Assembly: GCF_005217615.1 (NCBI RefSeq)
Contig: NZ_SZNK01000001.1
Span: forward strand, 1,445,501-1,509,500
Length of the DNA stretch: 64,000 nt
Source of the DNA: Brevibacillus antibioticus
GTDB taxonomy: Bacteria; Bacillota; Bacilli; Brevibacillales; Brevibacillaceae
Direction: 5' to 3'
Positions within the stretch are counted from its first letter, which is position 1. Every line of letters starts with the position of its first letter. Shown here piece after piece: positions 44,182 through 53,437 of the stretch. The position numbers and the translations under genes were made by a program. The notes beneath the pieces are model-generated. The model had not been told where the DNA came from and did no database searches. It was given only the letters and a program-made list of their open reading frames with translations.

Positions 44182-44550
44182 TTACTCCCATTCGATCGTC
44201 GTCGGCGGCTTGCTCGTGAAGTTTTCAGTCTCCACTGCTTGATAGCGTTTTTGCAGCTTCGCTCGATGCGCGTCCAAGATCTCTTCAAAAGAAACCTCGT
44301 ATTGGTTTGCCAGCAAGATAAGGTTCCCAAGTACATCACCGAGCTCTTCCACCAGCTCTTGACGCGCCTCTGCTGCTGCCTTCTGGCCTTCATCCGGACG
44401 ATCTCGGCCAATTTCAATTGCACGTACCGCCCTTGCTAACTCACCTGCTTCTTCCATCAAAAAGCCAACACGAATAAAAGGCCCGTAACCAGTCCAGCCG
44501 CGTTCTTGATAAAAATCTCCCACCCATTTTTGAAACTCGGTAATATTCAC
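44182..44550 (-). CDS. MazG-like nucleotide pyrophosphohydrolase
   Basis: A 122-residue all-helical MazG-family enzyme that would hydrolyse nucleoside triphosphates to monophosphate and pyrophosphate, a house-cleaning role. The metal motifs are EEAGELARA (about 33-41) and ELVEELGDVLGNLILL (about 65-80), the paired EExxE and ExxD signatures. The size fits single-domain MazG or phage-type members. The start is a GTG preceded by AGGAAGGGA. It is a single gene, convergent with the scar region and divergent from the LOG-family gene. Confidence 0.85.
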   Translation of the reverse strand: MNITEFQKWVGDFYQERGWTGYGPFIRVGFLMEEAGELARAVRAIEIGRDRPDEGQKAAAEARQELVEELGDVLGNLILLANQYEVSFEEILDAHRAKLQKRYQAVETENFTSKPPTTIEWE

Positions 44551-44647
44551 ATATATCTGTCCCTTCCTGATTTTAGTATAATTATATTACACGCAAAGCA
44601 ATTTATGGGAAAAGCCATTCTACTTCAACAAGTTTTGGGAGGATGAC

Positions 44648-45229
44648 ATGAAACGTATTTGTGTTTATGCAGGTTCCAATCCGGGAGTAAATCCACTTTT
44701 TGAGCGGTACGCACAGGAGTTGGGAAAAGAACTGGTCGCTCGTGGTCTTGAATTGGTCTATGGTGGTTCTAGCATGGGATTGATGGGGCGCGTTGCAAAT
44801 GCAGTACTGGAAGGCGATGGAAAAGCGATTGGCGTCATGCCTACGGGATTGTTCCGCGGAGAAATCGTACATAAAGGGCTGACAGAATTGCATGAGGTCC
44901 TAACGATGCACGAGCGCAAAGCGAAAATGATCGATCTGTCTGATGGCTTCATTGCTTTGCCGGGCGGATTGGGTACCTTTGAAGAAATTTTTGAAGTGGT
45001 GAGCTGGGGTCAAATTGGCATTCACCAAAAGCCGATCGGACTGTTGAACGTGGACGGCTACTATACGCCGTTGATGCAAATGGTGAAGCATGCGACTGAA
45101 GCCGGATTTATTCCAGCGATGCAGGGTGAATTGATCCTGTGCGAAAGTGATCCCGCTATTTTGCTTGATCGGATGCGAGATTACACACCGCCAGTGAAAG
45201 TGAACAAATGGTCGGAACTGGATAAATAA
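44648..45229 (+). CDS. LOG family protein (nucleotide 5'-monophosphate phosphoribohydrolase-like)
   Basis: A 193-residue Rossmann-fold protein of the TIGR00730/LOG family, once labelled lysine decarboxylase. The N-terminal VYAGSNPG, the VYGGSSMGLMG loop, and the signature MHERKAKM with PGGLGTFEE (from residue 105) are intact; these bind the ribose phosphate and provide the catalytic Arg and Glu. Known members release free base from nucleoside monophosphates, including cytokinin ribotides. It is comparable to B. subtilis YvdD. The ATG follows GGGAGGATGAC. The gene is monocistronic with its own terminator. Confidence 0.9.
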   Translation: MKRICVYAGSNPGVNPLFERYAQELGKELVARGLELVYGGSSMGLMGRVANAVLEGDGKAIGVMPTGLFRGEIVHKGLTELHEVLTMHERKAKMIDLSDGFIALPGGLGTFEEIFEVVSWGQIGIHQKPIGLLNVDGYYTPLMQMVKHATEAGFIPAMQGELILCESDPAILLDRMRDYTPPVKVNKWSELDK

Positions 45230-45239
45230 GAGCGTGAAA

Positions 45240-45290
45240 AAATAACCCGAAGTCCTCCATTTGTGCGAGGAAGTCGGGTTATTCTAGTTA
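45240..45290 (+). terminator. Rho-independent terminator
   Basis: AATAACCCGA (45241-45250) pairs with TCGGGTTATT (45274-45283), with further pairing of CCTC and GAGG inside. A modest T-rich tail follows. Confidence 0.75.
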
Positions 45291-45320
45291 TTGACAGGAT
45301 GAATGCAGAAGTGCTAATGT
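45291..45320 (+). promoter_or_regulatory. Promoter of the secreted protein gene at 45396
   Basis: TTGACA (45291-45296), an 18-bp spacer ending TGC (extended -10), and TAATGT (45315-45320). Confidence 0.55.
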
Positions 45321-45395
45321 AGTTGATTATATCCCTAGTAAACAAATAGGAATAATAGTAATATAATTTGTCTTCATACGTCAGGAGGATACTTC

Positions 45396-46697
45396 ATGAA
45401 CAGATCAGCGAAATGGCTACAACTCTCCACATCAGCTGCCGTACTCTCAGCGGCGCTCGTTTTTCCAACTGCCGTCGGTGCAACAACGAAAACAACGGTA
45501 GAAGCACACGTAGAGTGGAACAGCTTTTTGCAGCAGCAATACGGTGTGAAATTTGACAAGACGGTTACTCGCGAGCAATTTGAGAAAGCATTGCTCAAGA
45601 TCGTATCTACTACCACAAGTATATCGGAAAAAGACTTGTCAGCCAAAACTTTCTTACCTAAATCCAAAGATGTCTCCAAGCTGATTGTATGGGAAGCAGT
45701 CAGTGCTGCCGCAAAAGCTGCAGAGTTAAAAGAACTCGGGTATACATATAGCGAGGAAAAAGTAGCGACTGCCTTGAAAAAAGCAGGAATTTCGTACAAA
45801 AAGGGCGGCACGCTTACCTTGCAGGCGGCACAAGAGCTGGCTGTAGCCATTGACACGGGGCTTGTGTCCGCCAATGCTTTGAAGTCGGCAACTGTAGAAG
45901 GGGTAGTATCCGCAGAGCTTGCGAGTCAATTGCTAGCAAAAGTAGCAGAGTTCCATGGCTCAGCCAAAAACTATTTGGGTACAATCGCCGATGAAGAGAT
46001 TTTTGGCAAGCTCGCACAGGCGTGGAATGAATCGCAAATCATTAAAGCCGGTGAATTGCAGGCGCTTGTAGACAAAGGCTTGAAGCAAAACCTGATTACT
46101 GGCTACAATCTGAAGGATGCCGCATTCGATCCTCATTTTGATCCACAGCGCACGATTACGTATGGGCATAGTGATCTCGCTCACGCCATTCAATTAATCG
46201 GCCTGCTAAAAAGTGAAGGCGTCAATGCCAAAGTTCAATTTGAGCCAAAAACATCTGCCTTCATTTACTTGAAGGAATGGGGAGAGCCCGTTCAAACAGC
46301 CGATTATCAAGTCGTTCAGATTGAAAACGGCAACTACATTGCGTATGCCAAGGAGTATGATCTCAGTCTGGAATTCGACAGTGTAGAAGAGAAAAAGAAG
46401 TTCCAGCCACTTGTTTTGAAATATGCCAAACGGGATCAAGAGGACATGACCGGATTGCTCAAGGCTTCTTGGTGGCAGCCGCTTTATCATTCCCGTACCG
46501 AGCTGGCAGATTATGCTGTCATTACGAACAACGTGTTAAAAGATGGCCGTTATGTCGTGCAGTCCTTCTCCCTGAATGAAGAATCACCAAAAGTCGTGGA
46601 AGGCTTCCAAAAGCTGAATGACAAAGTAAAGGTAGAGATATACAAATTTTGGGTAGATCAACCGTTCTTTCATTATCTCAACGGCGAATCGAAGTAA
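45396..46697 (+). CDS. Secreted protein of unknown function
   Basis: A 433-residue protein with a clear Sec signal peptide (residues 1-29, cleavage after VGA). The first 250 residues are rich in Ala, Lys and Glu and resemble repeated S-layer-homology-like helical units (TREQFEKALLKIV, EEIFGKLAQAWNE), but no classic SLH motif is complete. The C-terminal half is a mixed alpha/beta domain with many aromatic residues (residues 270-433). It ends HYLNGESK with no LPXTG anchor. A strong AGGAGGA precedes the ATG. I do not recognise a named family; cell-surface or matrix association is a guess from composition. It is monocistronic. Confidence 0.8.
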   Translation: MNRSAKWLQLSTSAAVLSAALVFPTAVGATTKTTVEAHVEWNSFLQQQYGVKFDKTVTREQFEKALLKIVSTTTSISEKDLSAKTFLPKSKDVSKLIVWEAVSAAAKAAELKELGYTYSEEKVATALKKAGISYKKGGTLTLQAAQELAVAIDTGLVSANALKSATVEGVVSAELASQLLAKVAEFHGSAKNYLGTIADEEIFGKLAQAWNESQIIKAGELQALVDKGLKQNLITGYNLKDAAFDPHFDPQRTITYGHSDLAHAIQLIGLLKSEGVNAKVQFEPKTSAFIYLKEWGEPVQTADYQVVQIENGNYIAYAKEYDLSLEFDSVEEKKKFQPLVLKYAKRDQEDMTGLLKASWWQPLYHSRTELADYAVITNNVLKDGRYVVQSFSLNEESPKVVEGFQKLNDKVKVEIYKFWVDQPFFHYLNGESK

Positions 46698-46710
46698 ACT
46701 CCGTGAATCA

Positions 46711-46757
46711 AAAAGCGTCCTTCCCTTCAGAACATCGGGGAAAGGACGCTTTATTTT
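46711..46757 (+). terminator. Rho-independent terminator
   Basis: AAAGCGTCCTTCCC (from 46712) pairs with GGGGAAAGGACGCTTT (46737-46752), followed by an AT-rich tail. Confidence 0.8.
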
Positions 46758-46807
46758 ATTACATGGAGGATGGACGATAAATCCTTTTAGCGGATTTTGT
46801 CTTTTTC

Positions 46808-46816
46808 TGGTATCAT
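46808..46816 (+). promoter_or_regulatory. Extended -10 element of the gene at 46883
   Basis: TGG-TATCAT (46808-46816) forms an extended -10. A weak -35 (TTAGCG) lies 18 bp upstream of the hexamer. Confidence 0.35.
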
Positions 46817-46882
46817 TTAGGGATAGCCGTTGTTTTATGGCGATGGTTGTATAGACTTGCTGATAGTTTGGGAGGGAATGAA

Positions 46883-48142
46883 GTGAAAAAGAAAGCGATA
46901 ATGCTACTGTTGTCCTGCTGTTTGTTCGCTTCGGCAGCATCCGCAGAAAACGCATCAACGACAATGCCAGTCACGCCGAAAAGCGCTACGGGAACATCCG
47001 TGCAGGCACCAACAAATTTGTCAAAAGGGCTGCTCGTGAATACCTTCACTTCCCATCAGTGGAAACAAGAGTCGCTTACAAAGCTACTGGGGAAATCCGT
47101 GAAAGAATTTGATGATTATGTGTATTATTCACAAGGAATCAGCATGAAGTGGGACGAAAACAAGCAAGCGTTTGCCGTTCTCGTTGAACCTTCCTATAAA
47201 GGCGAAGTTATAAAAGGGATTACGACCGCCAAAAGAAAAGACGAGATCGTCCGAATCTTGGGTAAACCACATTTTTCCGATGAAAAGCTTGCGTTGATTG
47301 GCTATGCGGAAGAGGGCTATTACTTGTTTTTCACGTTTGCGCAGGATAAAGTAAAAGCCATTTCTATGTATCGTCGTGATCAGATCGCCGATACAACAGC
47401 ACTTGTTGAAATGGCTAAAAATTTGCAAGACTATGGTGAAAAATTAGGGGCACCCGCTGAATACGCTAATTTTTCTATCTTTGGTGCATGGGGAAAGCCG
47501 GACTTTTCGTACCACCTCAGAGGAATCGGTACATACGCCTGGGAATATCCATCCAGAGGCATCGCCTACGATGGTATGCCAGATGATGCAACGCTAACCA
47601 TCTACAGTAATTTTCCGAGCAAAGACAAGCTCGCTGATTTAAAAAACGTAAAGAACATCGTTTTTTCTAAAGAAGATTCCTTGTTCTTGATCGAAAAACT
47701 GAGAATCGAAACGGAAAAAGAAAAAATCGAATTGGCGAAAAAAGCTGGAATCCCATCACCAGACAAGAAAAAAATCGCGGTGATTGATTCAGACAATTTG
47801 TACAATACCGCAAATATTCGTTTCTACCAGCCAGATTACACACCGCAAGCTCAACTGTTTCCAGGTTATTTTATTGATGAAGTAACATGGCTGGACAACA
47901 ACTGGATCTTGTATCAGACAATGATGGGTGTGGGAGTTTATCATGTCGCTACACATGAAAAGATAGAAATTGTAGGGATGGAGAAAAAGGCAAAAGAGCC
48001 ATTTGATATGTTGGATCTCAATTCAGTCAAGCCTGATCTAACGAAAAAAGCAATTGTGTTTGAAGTCAGCACGAAAGAGAAAAAACAGACGTACACCGTC
48101 CGCTATCAAATCACCGGGGACAAAATCAAATTCTCCTGGTAA
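46883..48142 (+). CDS. Exported protein of unknown function
   Basis: A 419-residue protein with a signal peptide (KKKAIMLLLSCCLFASAASA, cleavage near residue 21). I chose GTG 46883 because GGGAGGGA lies 6 nt upstream and this start places the signal peptide at the N terminus; the longer form from TTG 46847 does not. Residues 60-200 contain TTAKRKDEIVRILGKP and LIGYAEEGYYLFFTF, resembling SmpA/OmlA-like or stalk-region folds seen in secreted Bacilli proteins. A beta-rich C-terminal half follows (LDNNWILYQTMMGVGVYHV). No enzyme motif is seen. It is unrelated by eye to the exported protein upstream, though both are secreted and adjacent. Confidence 0.8.
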   Translation: MKKKAIMLLLSCCLFASAASAENASTTMPVTPKSATGTSVQAPTNLSKGLLVNTFTSHQWKQESLTKLLGKSVKEFDDYVYYSQGISMKWDENKQAFAVLVEPSYKGEVIKGITTAKRKDEIVRILGKPHFSDEKLALIGYAEEGYYLFFTFAQDKVKAISMYRRDQIADTTALVEMAKNLQDYGEKLGAPAEYANFSIFGAWGKPDFSYHLRGIGTYAWEYPSRGIAYDGMPDDATLTIYSNFPSKDKLADLKNVKNIVFSKEDSLFLIEKLRIETEKEKIELAKKAGIPSPDKKKIAVIDSDNLYNTANIRFYQPDYTPQAQLFPGYFIDEVTWLDNNWILYQTMMGVGVYHVATHEKIEIVGMEKKAKEPFDMLDLNSVKPDLTKKAIVFEVSTKEKKQTYTVRYQITGDKIKFSW

Positions 48143-48151
48143 AGAGAGGAA

Positions 48152-48580
48152 CTAACGTTCTTTTTTGGCGCTGATGGGTGAGCTGGCTGCTTCCTTTTCG
48201 GCTAGATACGAGCGCATGCCTCGAACAAACAACTCACGCAGGACTTCCTGCTGCGTTTTGCTGCTGACAAGAGAGCGAATCAGCTCCAGTTCAGCTACCA
48301 ATTCTGAATCGAGGTGAAGGTTGACAGTCTTTCCTTTGGTTCGTGGGTGTAGTTCGTAGTACTCCGTTGATTTTTTTACGATTCCTTCGATGGCAACAGC
48401 TTCGTTTAACCATTCCTGATCGGGGATATACAAGCATGGTGCTTCTAAAATAATATGGGTCAGTTCTTCGCTAAAACGAATGGCGAGGGTCTGGCCCTTT
48501 TTTTTATGCAAATCGCGGATTTGTCGTGATCTCTCTTGATTGGCAACTGTATTTTCCAGTGTGATTACGGCCAGTTCCAT
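48152..48580 (-). CDS. Hypothetical protein, possible ribbon-helix-helix regulator
   Basis: A 142-residue protein. The segment TVNLHLDSELVAELELIRSL (about residues 85-104), followed by a second helix, has the strand-helix-helix pattern of RHH DNA-binding proteins, but this is a fold impression only. The start ATG has AAGGAGG 5 nt upstream, and the stop codon of the preceding minus-strand gene lies inside that site, so the two are coupled. The C-terminal tail is charged and disordered. Its partner at 48590-49102 also looks DNA-binding, suggesting a two-gene regulatory unit. Confidence 0.65.
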   Translation of the reverse strand: MELAVITLENTVANQERSRQIRDLHKKKGQTLAIRFSEELTHIILEAPCLYIPDQEWLNEAVAIEGIVKKSTEYYELHPRTKGKTVNLHLDSELVAELELIRSLVSSKTQQEVLRELFVRGMRSYLAEKEAASSPISAKKER

Positions 48581-48589
48581 AGTGCCTCC

Positions 48590-49102
48590 TTAGGGGATGA
48601 GCAGTTCTTCTTCTGGTACCGACAACAATACTTCTCCCGTTTTTTCCAATTGGACTTGATAGATGAAGTGCTGATCGCTTCGCTTGACGGAGGTGATGAT
48701 TCCCCAGCAGCAAGTGCTATCTCTTATGAGCTGGATACGATCCAACACCTCATAGCTCGGGCGAAGATACCCTTTTTTATATAGATAAGTGAGTACGGAT
48801 TCTCGAGGAAAAAGAAATCGTTTGTTTCCTTGTTTACTGACCAAAAGGGGAAAGGTCTCCCGTTCGTCTATCCAATCCCCTAAAAATCCTTGATCTGCCC
48901 AGCGTTTGACGGTTGCCATACTACCAGCACGACCAGCTTTTGTCTCCAGGATGTCAAGTATTTCGCGCGAAGAGAGAAACGCTTTGCGCCTTTCGAGTTG
49001 CGTCAGGTAGTTTTTGCGCTCGGTTTCCAATTGGCAGAGAAGCGCATGGGCATCTTCGATTTTTTGTTTCACTACCCTGATCTCCAGGTCGTAATCCTTC
49101 AT
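48590..49102 (-). CDS. Hypothetical protein with coiled coil and MerR/excisionase-like HTH
   Basis: A 170-residue protein. Residues 1-45 form a charged coiled coil. Residues 45-115 (SSREILDILETKAGRAGSMA, WADQGFLGDW, KRFLFPRESVLTYL) follow the order of an excisionase/MerR-type winged helix that reads a recognition helix, a W-containing turn and an R-x-F-x-x-x-x-V strand. The C-terminal 50 residues are beta-rich and cysteine-containing. It lies upstream of, and is translationally coupled to, the gene at 48152. No named family is recognised. Confidence 0.65.
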   Translation of the reverse strand: MKDYDLEIRVVKQKIEDAHALLCQLETERKNYLTQLERRKAFLSSREILDILETKAGRAGSMATVKRWADQGFLGDWIDERETFPLLVSKQGNKRFLFPRESVLTYLYKKGYLRPSYEVLDRIQLIRDSTCCWGIITSVKRSDQHFIYQVQLEKTGEVLLSVPEEELLIP

Positions 49103-49146
49103 ACGGGACGGCCCTTTCTTCCTTGTTTGTTTTTATCCTATTCGAA

Positions 49147-49162
49147 CATGAAATCATTCATG
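49147..49162. promoter_or_regulatory. Inverted repeat before preT
   Basis: CATGAA-ATCA-TTCATG lies in the divergent region between the minus-strand pair and preT, 127 bp before the preT start. It could be an operator for either unit. Confidence 0.3.
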
Positions 49163-49288
49163 TCAATCCAAACAGATTGATTTCGTTTCCTCACTAGGCA
49201 AATACGAAATGTAACAATCATAAAAAAGCGATTTCGCACATTGATTAATAGCAAGCATGTTTAGATCTGGTGAGGAGGTTGTGGACAG

Positions 49289-50635
49289 ATGAGCATTCCC
49301 AATGAGCTCGCGAAAAATTTCGCGGAAGTCGTGCCTGCCTTAAAACCGTTGGAAGCCATCGATGAAGCGAATCGCTGCTTGTATTGCTATGATGCCCCCT
49401 GTATTAAGGCTTGTCCTACGTCGATTAACATCCCTTCCTTCATCAAAAAAATTGCGACTGGGAATTTGTTTGGATCAGCCCGGACGATCATGGAATCGAA
49501 TCCCGTCGGGGCGAGCTGTGCGCGCGTATGTCCAACCGAGGAGCTGTGTGAGGGTGCCTGTGTACTAAATTCAGCTTCCAAGCCCATCATGATCGGTCTA
49601 CTCCAGCGTCACGCGACAGACTGGGCAATCCAAAATCAAGCCACGCTTTTTTCAAAAGGCGAAGCAAATGGAAAACGCGTAGCCATCGTTGGAGCGGGCC
49701 CAGCGGGATTATCAGCAGCGCGTGAGCTTGCGCGTTTCGGCTACACGGTTACGGTATTTGAAGCAAAGGAAAAAGCGGGGGGATTGAACACGTACGGCAT
49801 CGTGTCGTTCCGTCTGCCACAGGAAATTGCGCTATGGGAAGTAGAGCAAGTAGAGGCTTTGGGGGTAGAGATACGTACCAATACGCGAATCGGCGTGGAT
49901 GTAGTGCCAGATGAGCTACTGGACCAGTATGACTCTATCCTGTTGGCCCCCGGTATGGGCAACGTCCCTCAGCTGCATATCCCTGGAGAAGAAGTGGAAG
50001 GTGTCGTCGATGCCATCGCACTCGTGGAGGAGACCAAGACCAAGCCACCATCAGACGAGATGCTCGGCAAAAAAGTCGTCATCATCGGTGCGGGGAATAC
50101 GGCAATAGACGCTGCCACCTGTTCCAAACGTCTGGGTGCAGACAATGTTCAGATTCTGTACCGGCGGACAGTTCAAGAAATGTCCTGTTATCAGTTTGAG
50201 TACGAATTCGCCAAGCAGGATGGCGTAGAATTCCGCTGGCTCGTTGCTCCAACGCGTATACTCGCAGAAAACGGCCGAGTGAAGGGATTGGAACTGGTGC
50301 GCATGGAGCTCGGTGAACCGGATGAGAAAGGAAGAAAGCGCCCCGTAGAAATTCCAGACAGTCATTTTGTCATCGAAGTCGATTATGTCGTCAAAGCGAT
50401 CGGACAAAACAGACATCTGTCTTTACTAGAAGCATTTGGGCTCCAACATCGTCATGGGATTGTCGAGGTCGAGGAAGGCACCTATCGAACCTCCCATGTA
50501 AAAGTTTACGCGGCGGGCGATGTCATTTTTGGTGGAGGCAAAACAGATGCGATGGTAGTCGACGCAGCCAATCACGGGAAACGAGCGGCTCATGCTATCC
50601 ACCAATCGCTCCGTGAACAAAAACAGCCAGTATAA
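49289..50635 (+). CDS. preT: NAD(P)-dependent dihydropyrimidine dehydrogenase, flavin/FeS subunit PreT
   Basis: A 448-residue subunit related to the GltD small subunit. It moves electrons between NAD(P)H and PreA for reduction of uracil and thymine. Seen are N-terminal [4Fe-4S] cysteines (CLYCYDAPCIKACPTSIN, then CARVCPTEELCEGAC), an FAD-binding GAGPAGLSAARELARFG at about residue 135, and an NAD(P) motif IIGAGNTAIDAA near 263. The start follows GTGAGGAGG. It leads a four-gene operon; preA begins 15 bp after the stop. Confidence 0.93.
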   Translation: MSIPNELAKNFAEVVPALKPLEAIDEANRCLYCYDAPCIKACPTSINIPSFIKKIATGNLFGSARTIMESNPVGASCARVCPTEELCEGACVLNSASKPIMIGLLQRHATDWAIQNQATLFSKGEANGKRVAIVGAGPAGLSAARELARFGYTVTVFEAKEKAGGLNTYGIVSFRLPQEIALWEVEQVEALGVEIRTNTRIGVDVVPDELLDQYDSILLAPGMGNVPQLHIPGEEVEGVVDAIALVEETKTKPPSDEMLGKKVVIIGAGNTAIDAATCSKRLGADNVQILYRRTVQEMSCYQFEYEFAKQDGVEFRWLVAPTRILAENGRVKGLELVRMELGEPDEKGRKRPVEIPDSHFVIEVDYVVKAIGQNRHLSLLEAFGLQHRHGIVEVEEGTYRTSHVKVYAAGDVIFGGGKTDAMVVDAANHGKRAAHAIHQSLREQKQPV

Positions 50636-50650
50636 AGGAGGAGACCTATT

Positions 50651-51928
50651 ATGGCAGATCTCAGCATAAATCTGGCGGGAATCCAATCCCCGAATCCATT
50701 CTGGTTGGCCTCTGCGCCGCCGACCAATTCAGGCTACCAAGTACAGCGTGCCTTTGAAGCGGGCTGGGGTGGCGCGGTCTGGAAGACACTCGGAGAGCCG
50801 ATCATCAACGTCACCTCTCGCTTTGCCGCTCTGAACTTCGGGGGTCAGCGCGTCTTTGGTTTCAACAACATTGAACTGATTACGGACAAACCGCTTGAGG
50901 TCAATTTGAAGGAAATGGATGAAACGAAGCGGCGTTTTCCGAAGCACACGTTGATTGCGTCGTTAATGGTTGAACATAAACGGGAAGCATGGCACGAGAT
51001 TGTCAAAAAGGTAGAGGCAATCGGCGTAGACGGTCTGGAATTGAATTTTGGCTGTCCGCACGGCATGGCAGAACGCGGGATGGGCTCTGCGGTTGGTCAG
51101 CATCCAGATTTAATCCGGCAACAGGTCGAATGGGTAAAAGAAGTCGCCCAAACCCCTGTTATCGTCAAGCTCACCCCAAACATTACGGATATTCGTTTTA
51201 CTGCACGATCCGCAAGCCAGGGAGGGGCAGATGCCATCAGCATGATCAACACGATTAACAGCTTGATGGGGGTTGATCTCGATAAATGGCTGCCGATCCC
51301 ACATGTGGATGGAAAAGGGGCGCACGGCGGCTATTGTGGTCCGGCAGTCAAACCAATCGCTCTGAACATGGTCGCAGAATGTGCACGCGATCCCAAGGTT
51401 GGTATCCCGATCTCTGGCATTGGAGGAATCTCTGATTGGCGTGATACCGTTGAATTTTTGCTGATGGGAGCAACGGGTGTTCAAGTATGTACAGCTGCCA
51501 TGCATCATGGATTCCGGATCGTCGAAGACATGATTGATGGGCTTACCAATTACCTGGATCAGCGCGGGATTGCCTCCGTGATGGATATTGTCGGAAAAGC
51601 CGTGCATACGTACTCGGATTGGGGTCAACTGAATCTGAATTACAAGGTCGTGGCACGCATCCATGAAGAGACCTGTATTAACTGCAACAAGTGTCATATC
51701 GCTTGTGAGGACACTTCCCATCAATGCATTGACATTGTTCCTGATGCAGCGACAGGCAAAGAGCGCTTAGTCGTACGAGAAGAAGATTGTGTAGGCTGTA
51801 ATTTGTGCTCCATCGTTTGTCCAGTGGAAGGAACGATTGAGATGGTCGAGATTCCGAGCGACAAAGCCCCTCTTAGCTGGAATCAGCGGCAGGCTGCTTT
51901 GGCTGCGGGTGGCAGCTGCGAGCTGTAA
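50651..51928 (+). CDS. preA: NAD-dependent dihydropyrimidine dehydrogenase subunit PreA
   Basis: A 425-residue catalytic subunit that reduces uracil or thymine to the 5,6-dihydro form. It has a TIM barrel of the dihydroorotate dehydrogenase type with FMN contacts (NFGCPHGMAERGMGSAVGQ, near 135; SGIGGISDW, near 255), and two C-terminal ferredoxin clusters: CINCNKCHIACEDTSHQC from residue 341 and CVGCNLCSIVCPVEG near 380. AAAGGAGGAG precedes the ATG. The PreT-PreA heteromer is the bacterial form of mammalian DPD split in two. Confidence 0.94.
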   Translation: MADLSINLAGIQSPNPFWLASAPPTNSGYQVQRAFEAGWGGAVWKTLGEPIINVTSRFAALNFGGQRVFGFNNIELITDKPLEVNLKEMDETKRRFPKHTLIASLMVEHKREAWHEIVKKVEAIGVDGLELNFGCPHGMAERGMGSAVGQHPDLIRQQVEWVKEVAQTPVIVKLTPNITDIRFTARSASQGGADAISMINTINSLMGVDLDKWLPIPHVDGKGAHGGYCGPAVKPIALNMVAECARDPKVGIPISGIGGISDWRDTVEFLLMGATGVQVCTAAMHHGFRIVEDMIDGLTNYLDQRGIASVMDIVGKAVHTYSDWGQLNLNYKVVARIHEETCINCNKCHIACEDTSHQCIDIVPDAATGKERLVVREEDCVGCNLCSIVCPVEGTIEMVEIPSDKAPLSWNQRQAALAAGGSCEL

Positions 51929-52017
51929 AGCAGTCATGTTTTCGGCATGGGGTGCATAGCGTGTACAGGGGAAGGCATGTCTACTCGGTGACGGGTTGAA
52001 GGGGAGATGATCATCAG

Positions 52018-53403
52018 ATGAAAAAATGGATTCGAAATGGCACAGTCGTGACAGCGTCAGACACGTATCAGGCGGACATTTTGATCGATAGGGAAAAGGT
52101 AGTCGCAATTGGCTCCAATCTGGATGGAAAAGATGCCGAAGTCATCGATGCTACCGGATACTATGTTTTCCCAGGGGGGATTGACCCACATACCCATCTC
52201 GATATGCCTTTTGGCGGAACGGTTACTTCCGATAACTTTTATACAGGCACGAAGGCAGCCGCATTTGGCGGGACGACGAGCATCATCGATTTTTGCCTGA
52301 CGAATAAAGGGGAGCCATTGCATTCATCCATTTCAACCTGGCACGAAAAAGCAAGGGGTAAAGCGGTCATTGACTACGGCTTCCACCTGATGGTTTCCAA
52401 TGCGAACGATCAAGTGCTCGAGGAATTAGGAGCAGTCGTACGAAATGAAGGGATTACTTCGCTCAAAGTATTCATGGCCTACAAAAATGTGCTGATGGCC
52501 GATGATGAAACGTTATTTAAAACGTTGGTTCGGGCTAAGGAACTCGGTGCCTTGGTACAGGTCCATGCAGAGAATGGAGACGTTTTGGATTATTTGATCA
52601 AGCAGGCGATTGCAAAAGGGCAGACAGACCCCGTGTACCACGCCTACACCCGCCCTCCTGAAGCGGAAGGAGAAGCGACGGGACGTGCAATCGCATTGAC
52701 TGCTCTGGCAGATGCCCAACTGTATGTCGTGCATGTATCGTGTGCAGAGGCAGTGCGTCGGATCGCAGAGGCTCGCGAAAAAGGATGGAATGTGTACGGG
52801 GAGACATGCCCGCAATATTTGCTGCTCGATATTACGGATCTACAGAAGCCGGGCTTTGAAGGTGCGAAGTACGTCTGGTCCCCTCCGCTTCGGGAAAAGT
52901 GGAATCAGGACGTCCTGTGGAGCGCGTTGAAAAATGGCATTTTGCAAACGGTTGGCTCCGATCATTGCTCTTTTAATTTCTCCGGTCAAAAAGAGCTGGG
53001 GCTAGGGGATTTTACGAAAATCCCGAATGGTGGGCCAATCATTGAGGACCGGATGCGCCTCCTCTTCTCGGAAGGCGTTGCAAAGGATAAGATCAGTCTC
53101 AATCAGTTCGTCGATATGACCTCTACAAAAGTAGCTAAATTGTTCGGGATGTTCCCGCAAAAAGGAACGATTGCGGTAGGTTCGGATGCGGATATTGTAT
53201 TGTTTGATCCAACGGTGAAGTGCACGATCTCCGTTGAAACTCATCATATGAATGTCGACTACAATCCATTTGAAGGCATGGTGGTGAACGGCGATATCAT
53301 CTCGGTGCTTTCGCGCGGCTCATTTGTCATTCGCAATCAGCAATTCGTCGGTCAAGCCGGGGCTGGACGCTTTGTAAAACGATCGACCTTTGCAAGACCG
53401 TAA
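52018..53403 (+). CDS. Dihydropyrimidinase (D-hydantoinase family)
   Basis: A 461-residue amidohydrolase that opens dihydrouracil or dihydrothymine to N-carbamoyl-beta-alanine or its methyl derivative. The metal site is complete: DPHTHLDMPFGG (from about 56), carboxylated Lys150 in SLKVFMAYK, His in VHAENGD and VVHVSCAE, and Asp in GSDHCSF. The size and Lys150 match Bacillus D-hydantoinases. It is third in the operon after an 89-bp gap, and a beta-ureidopropionase follows. Confidence 0.93.
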   Translation: MKKWIRNGTVVTASDTYQADILIDREKVVAIGSNLDGKDAEVIDATGYYVFPGGIDPHTHLDMPFGGTVTSDNFYTGTKAAAFGGTTSIIDFCLTNKGEPLHSSISTWHEKARGKAVIDYGFHLMVSNANDQVLEELGAVVRNEGITSLKVFMAYKNVLMADDETLFKTLVRAKELGALVQVHAENGDVLDYLIKQAIAKGQTDPVYHAYTRPPEAEGEATGRAIALTALADAQLYVVHVSCAEAVRRIAEAREKGWNVYGETCPQYLLLDITDLQKPGFEGAKYVWSPPLREKWNQDVLWSALKNGILQTVGSDHCSFNFSGQKELGLGDFTKIPNGGPIIEDRMRLLFSEGVAKDKISLNQFVDMTSTKVAKLFGMFPQKGTIAVGSDADIVLFDPTVKCTISVETHHMNVDYNPFEGMVVNGDIISVLSRGSFVIRNQQFVGQAGAGRFVKRSTFARP

Positions 53404-53437
53404 TCAATGAGAGTGCACAAGGGAGAGGAGGGCGATT

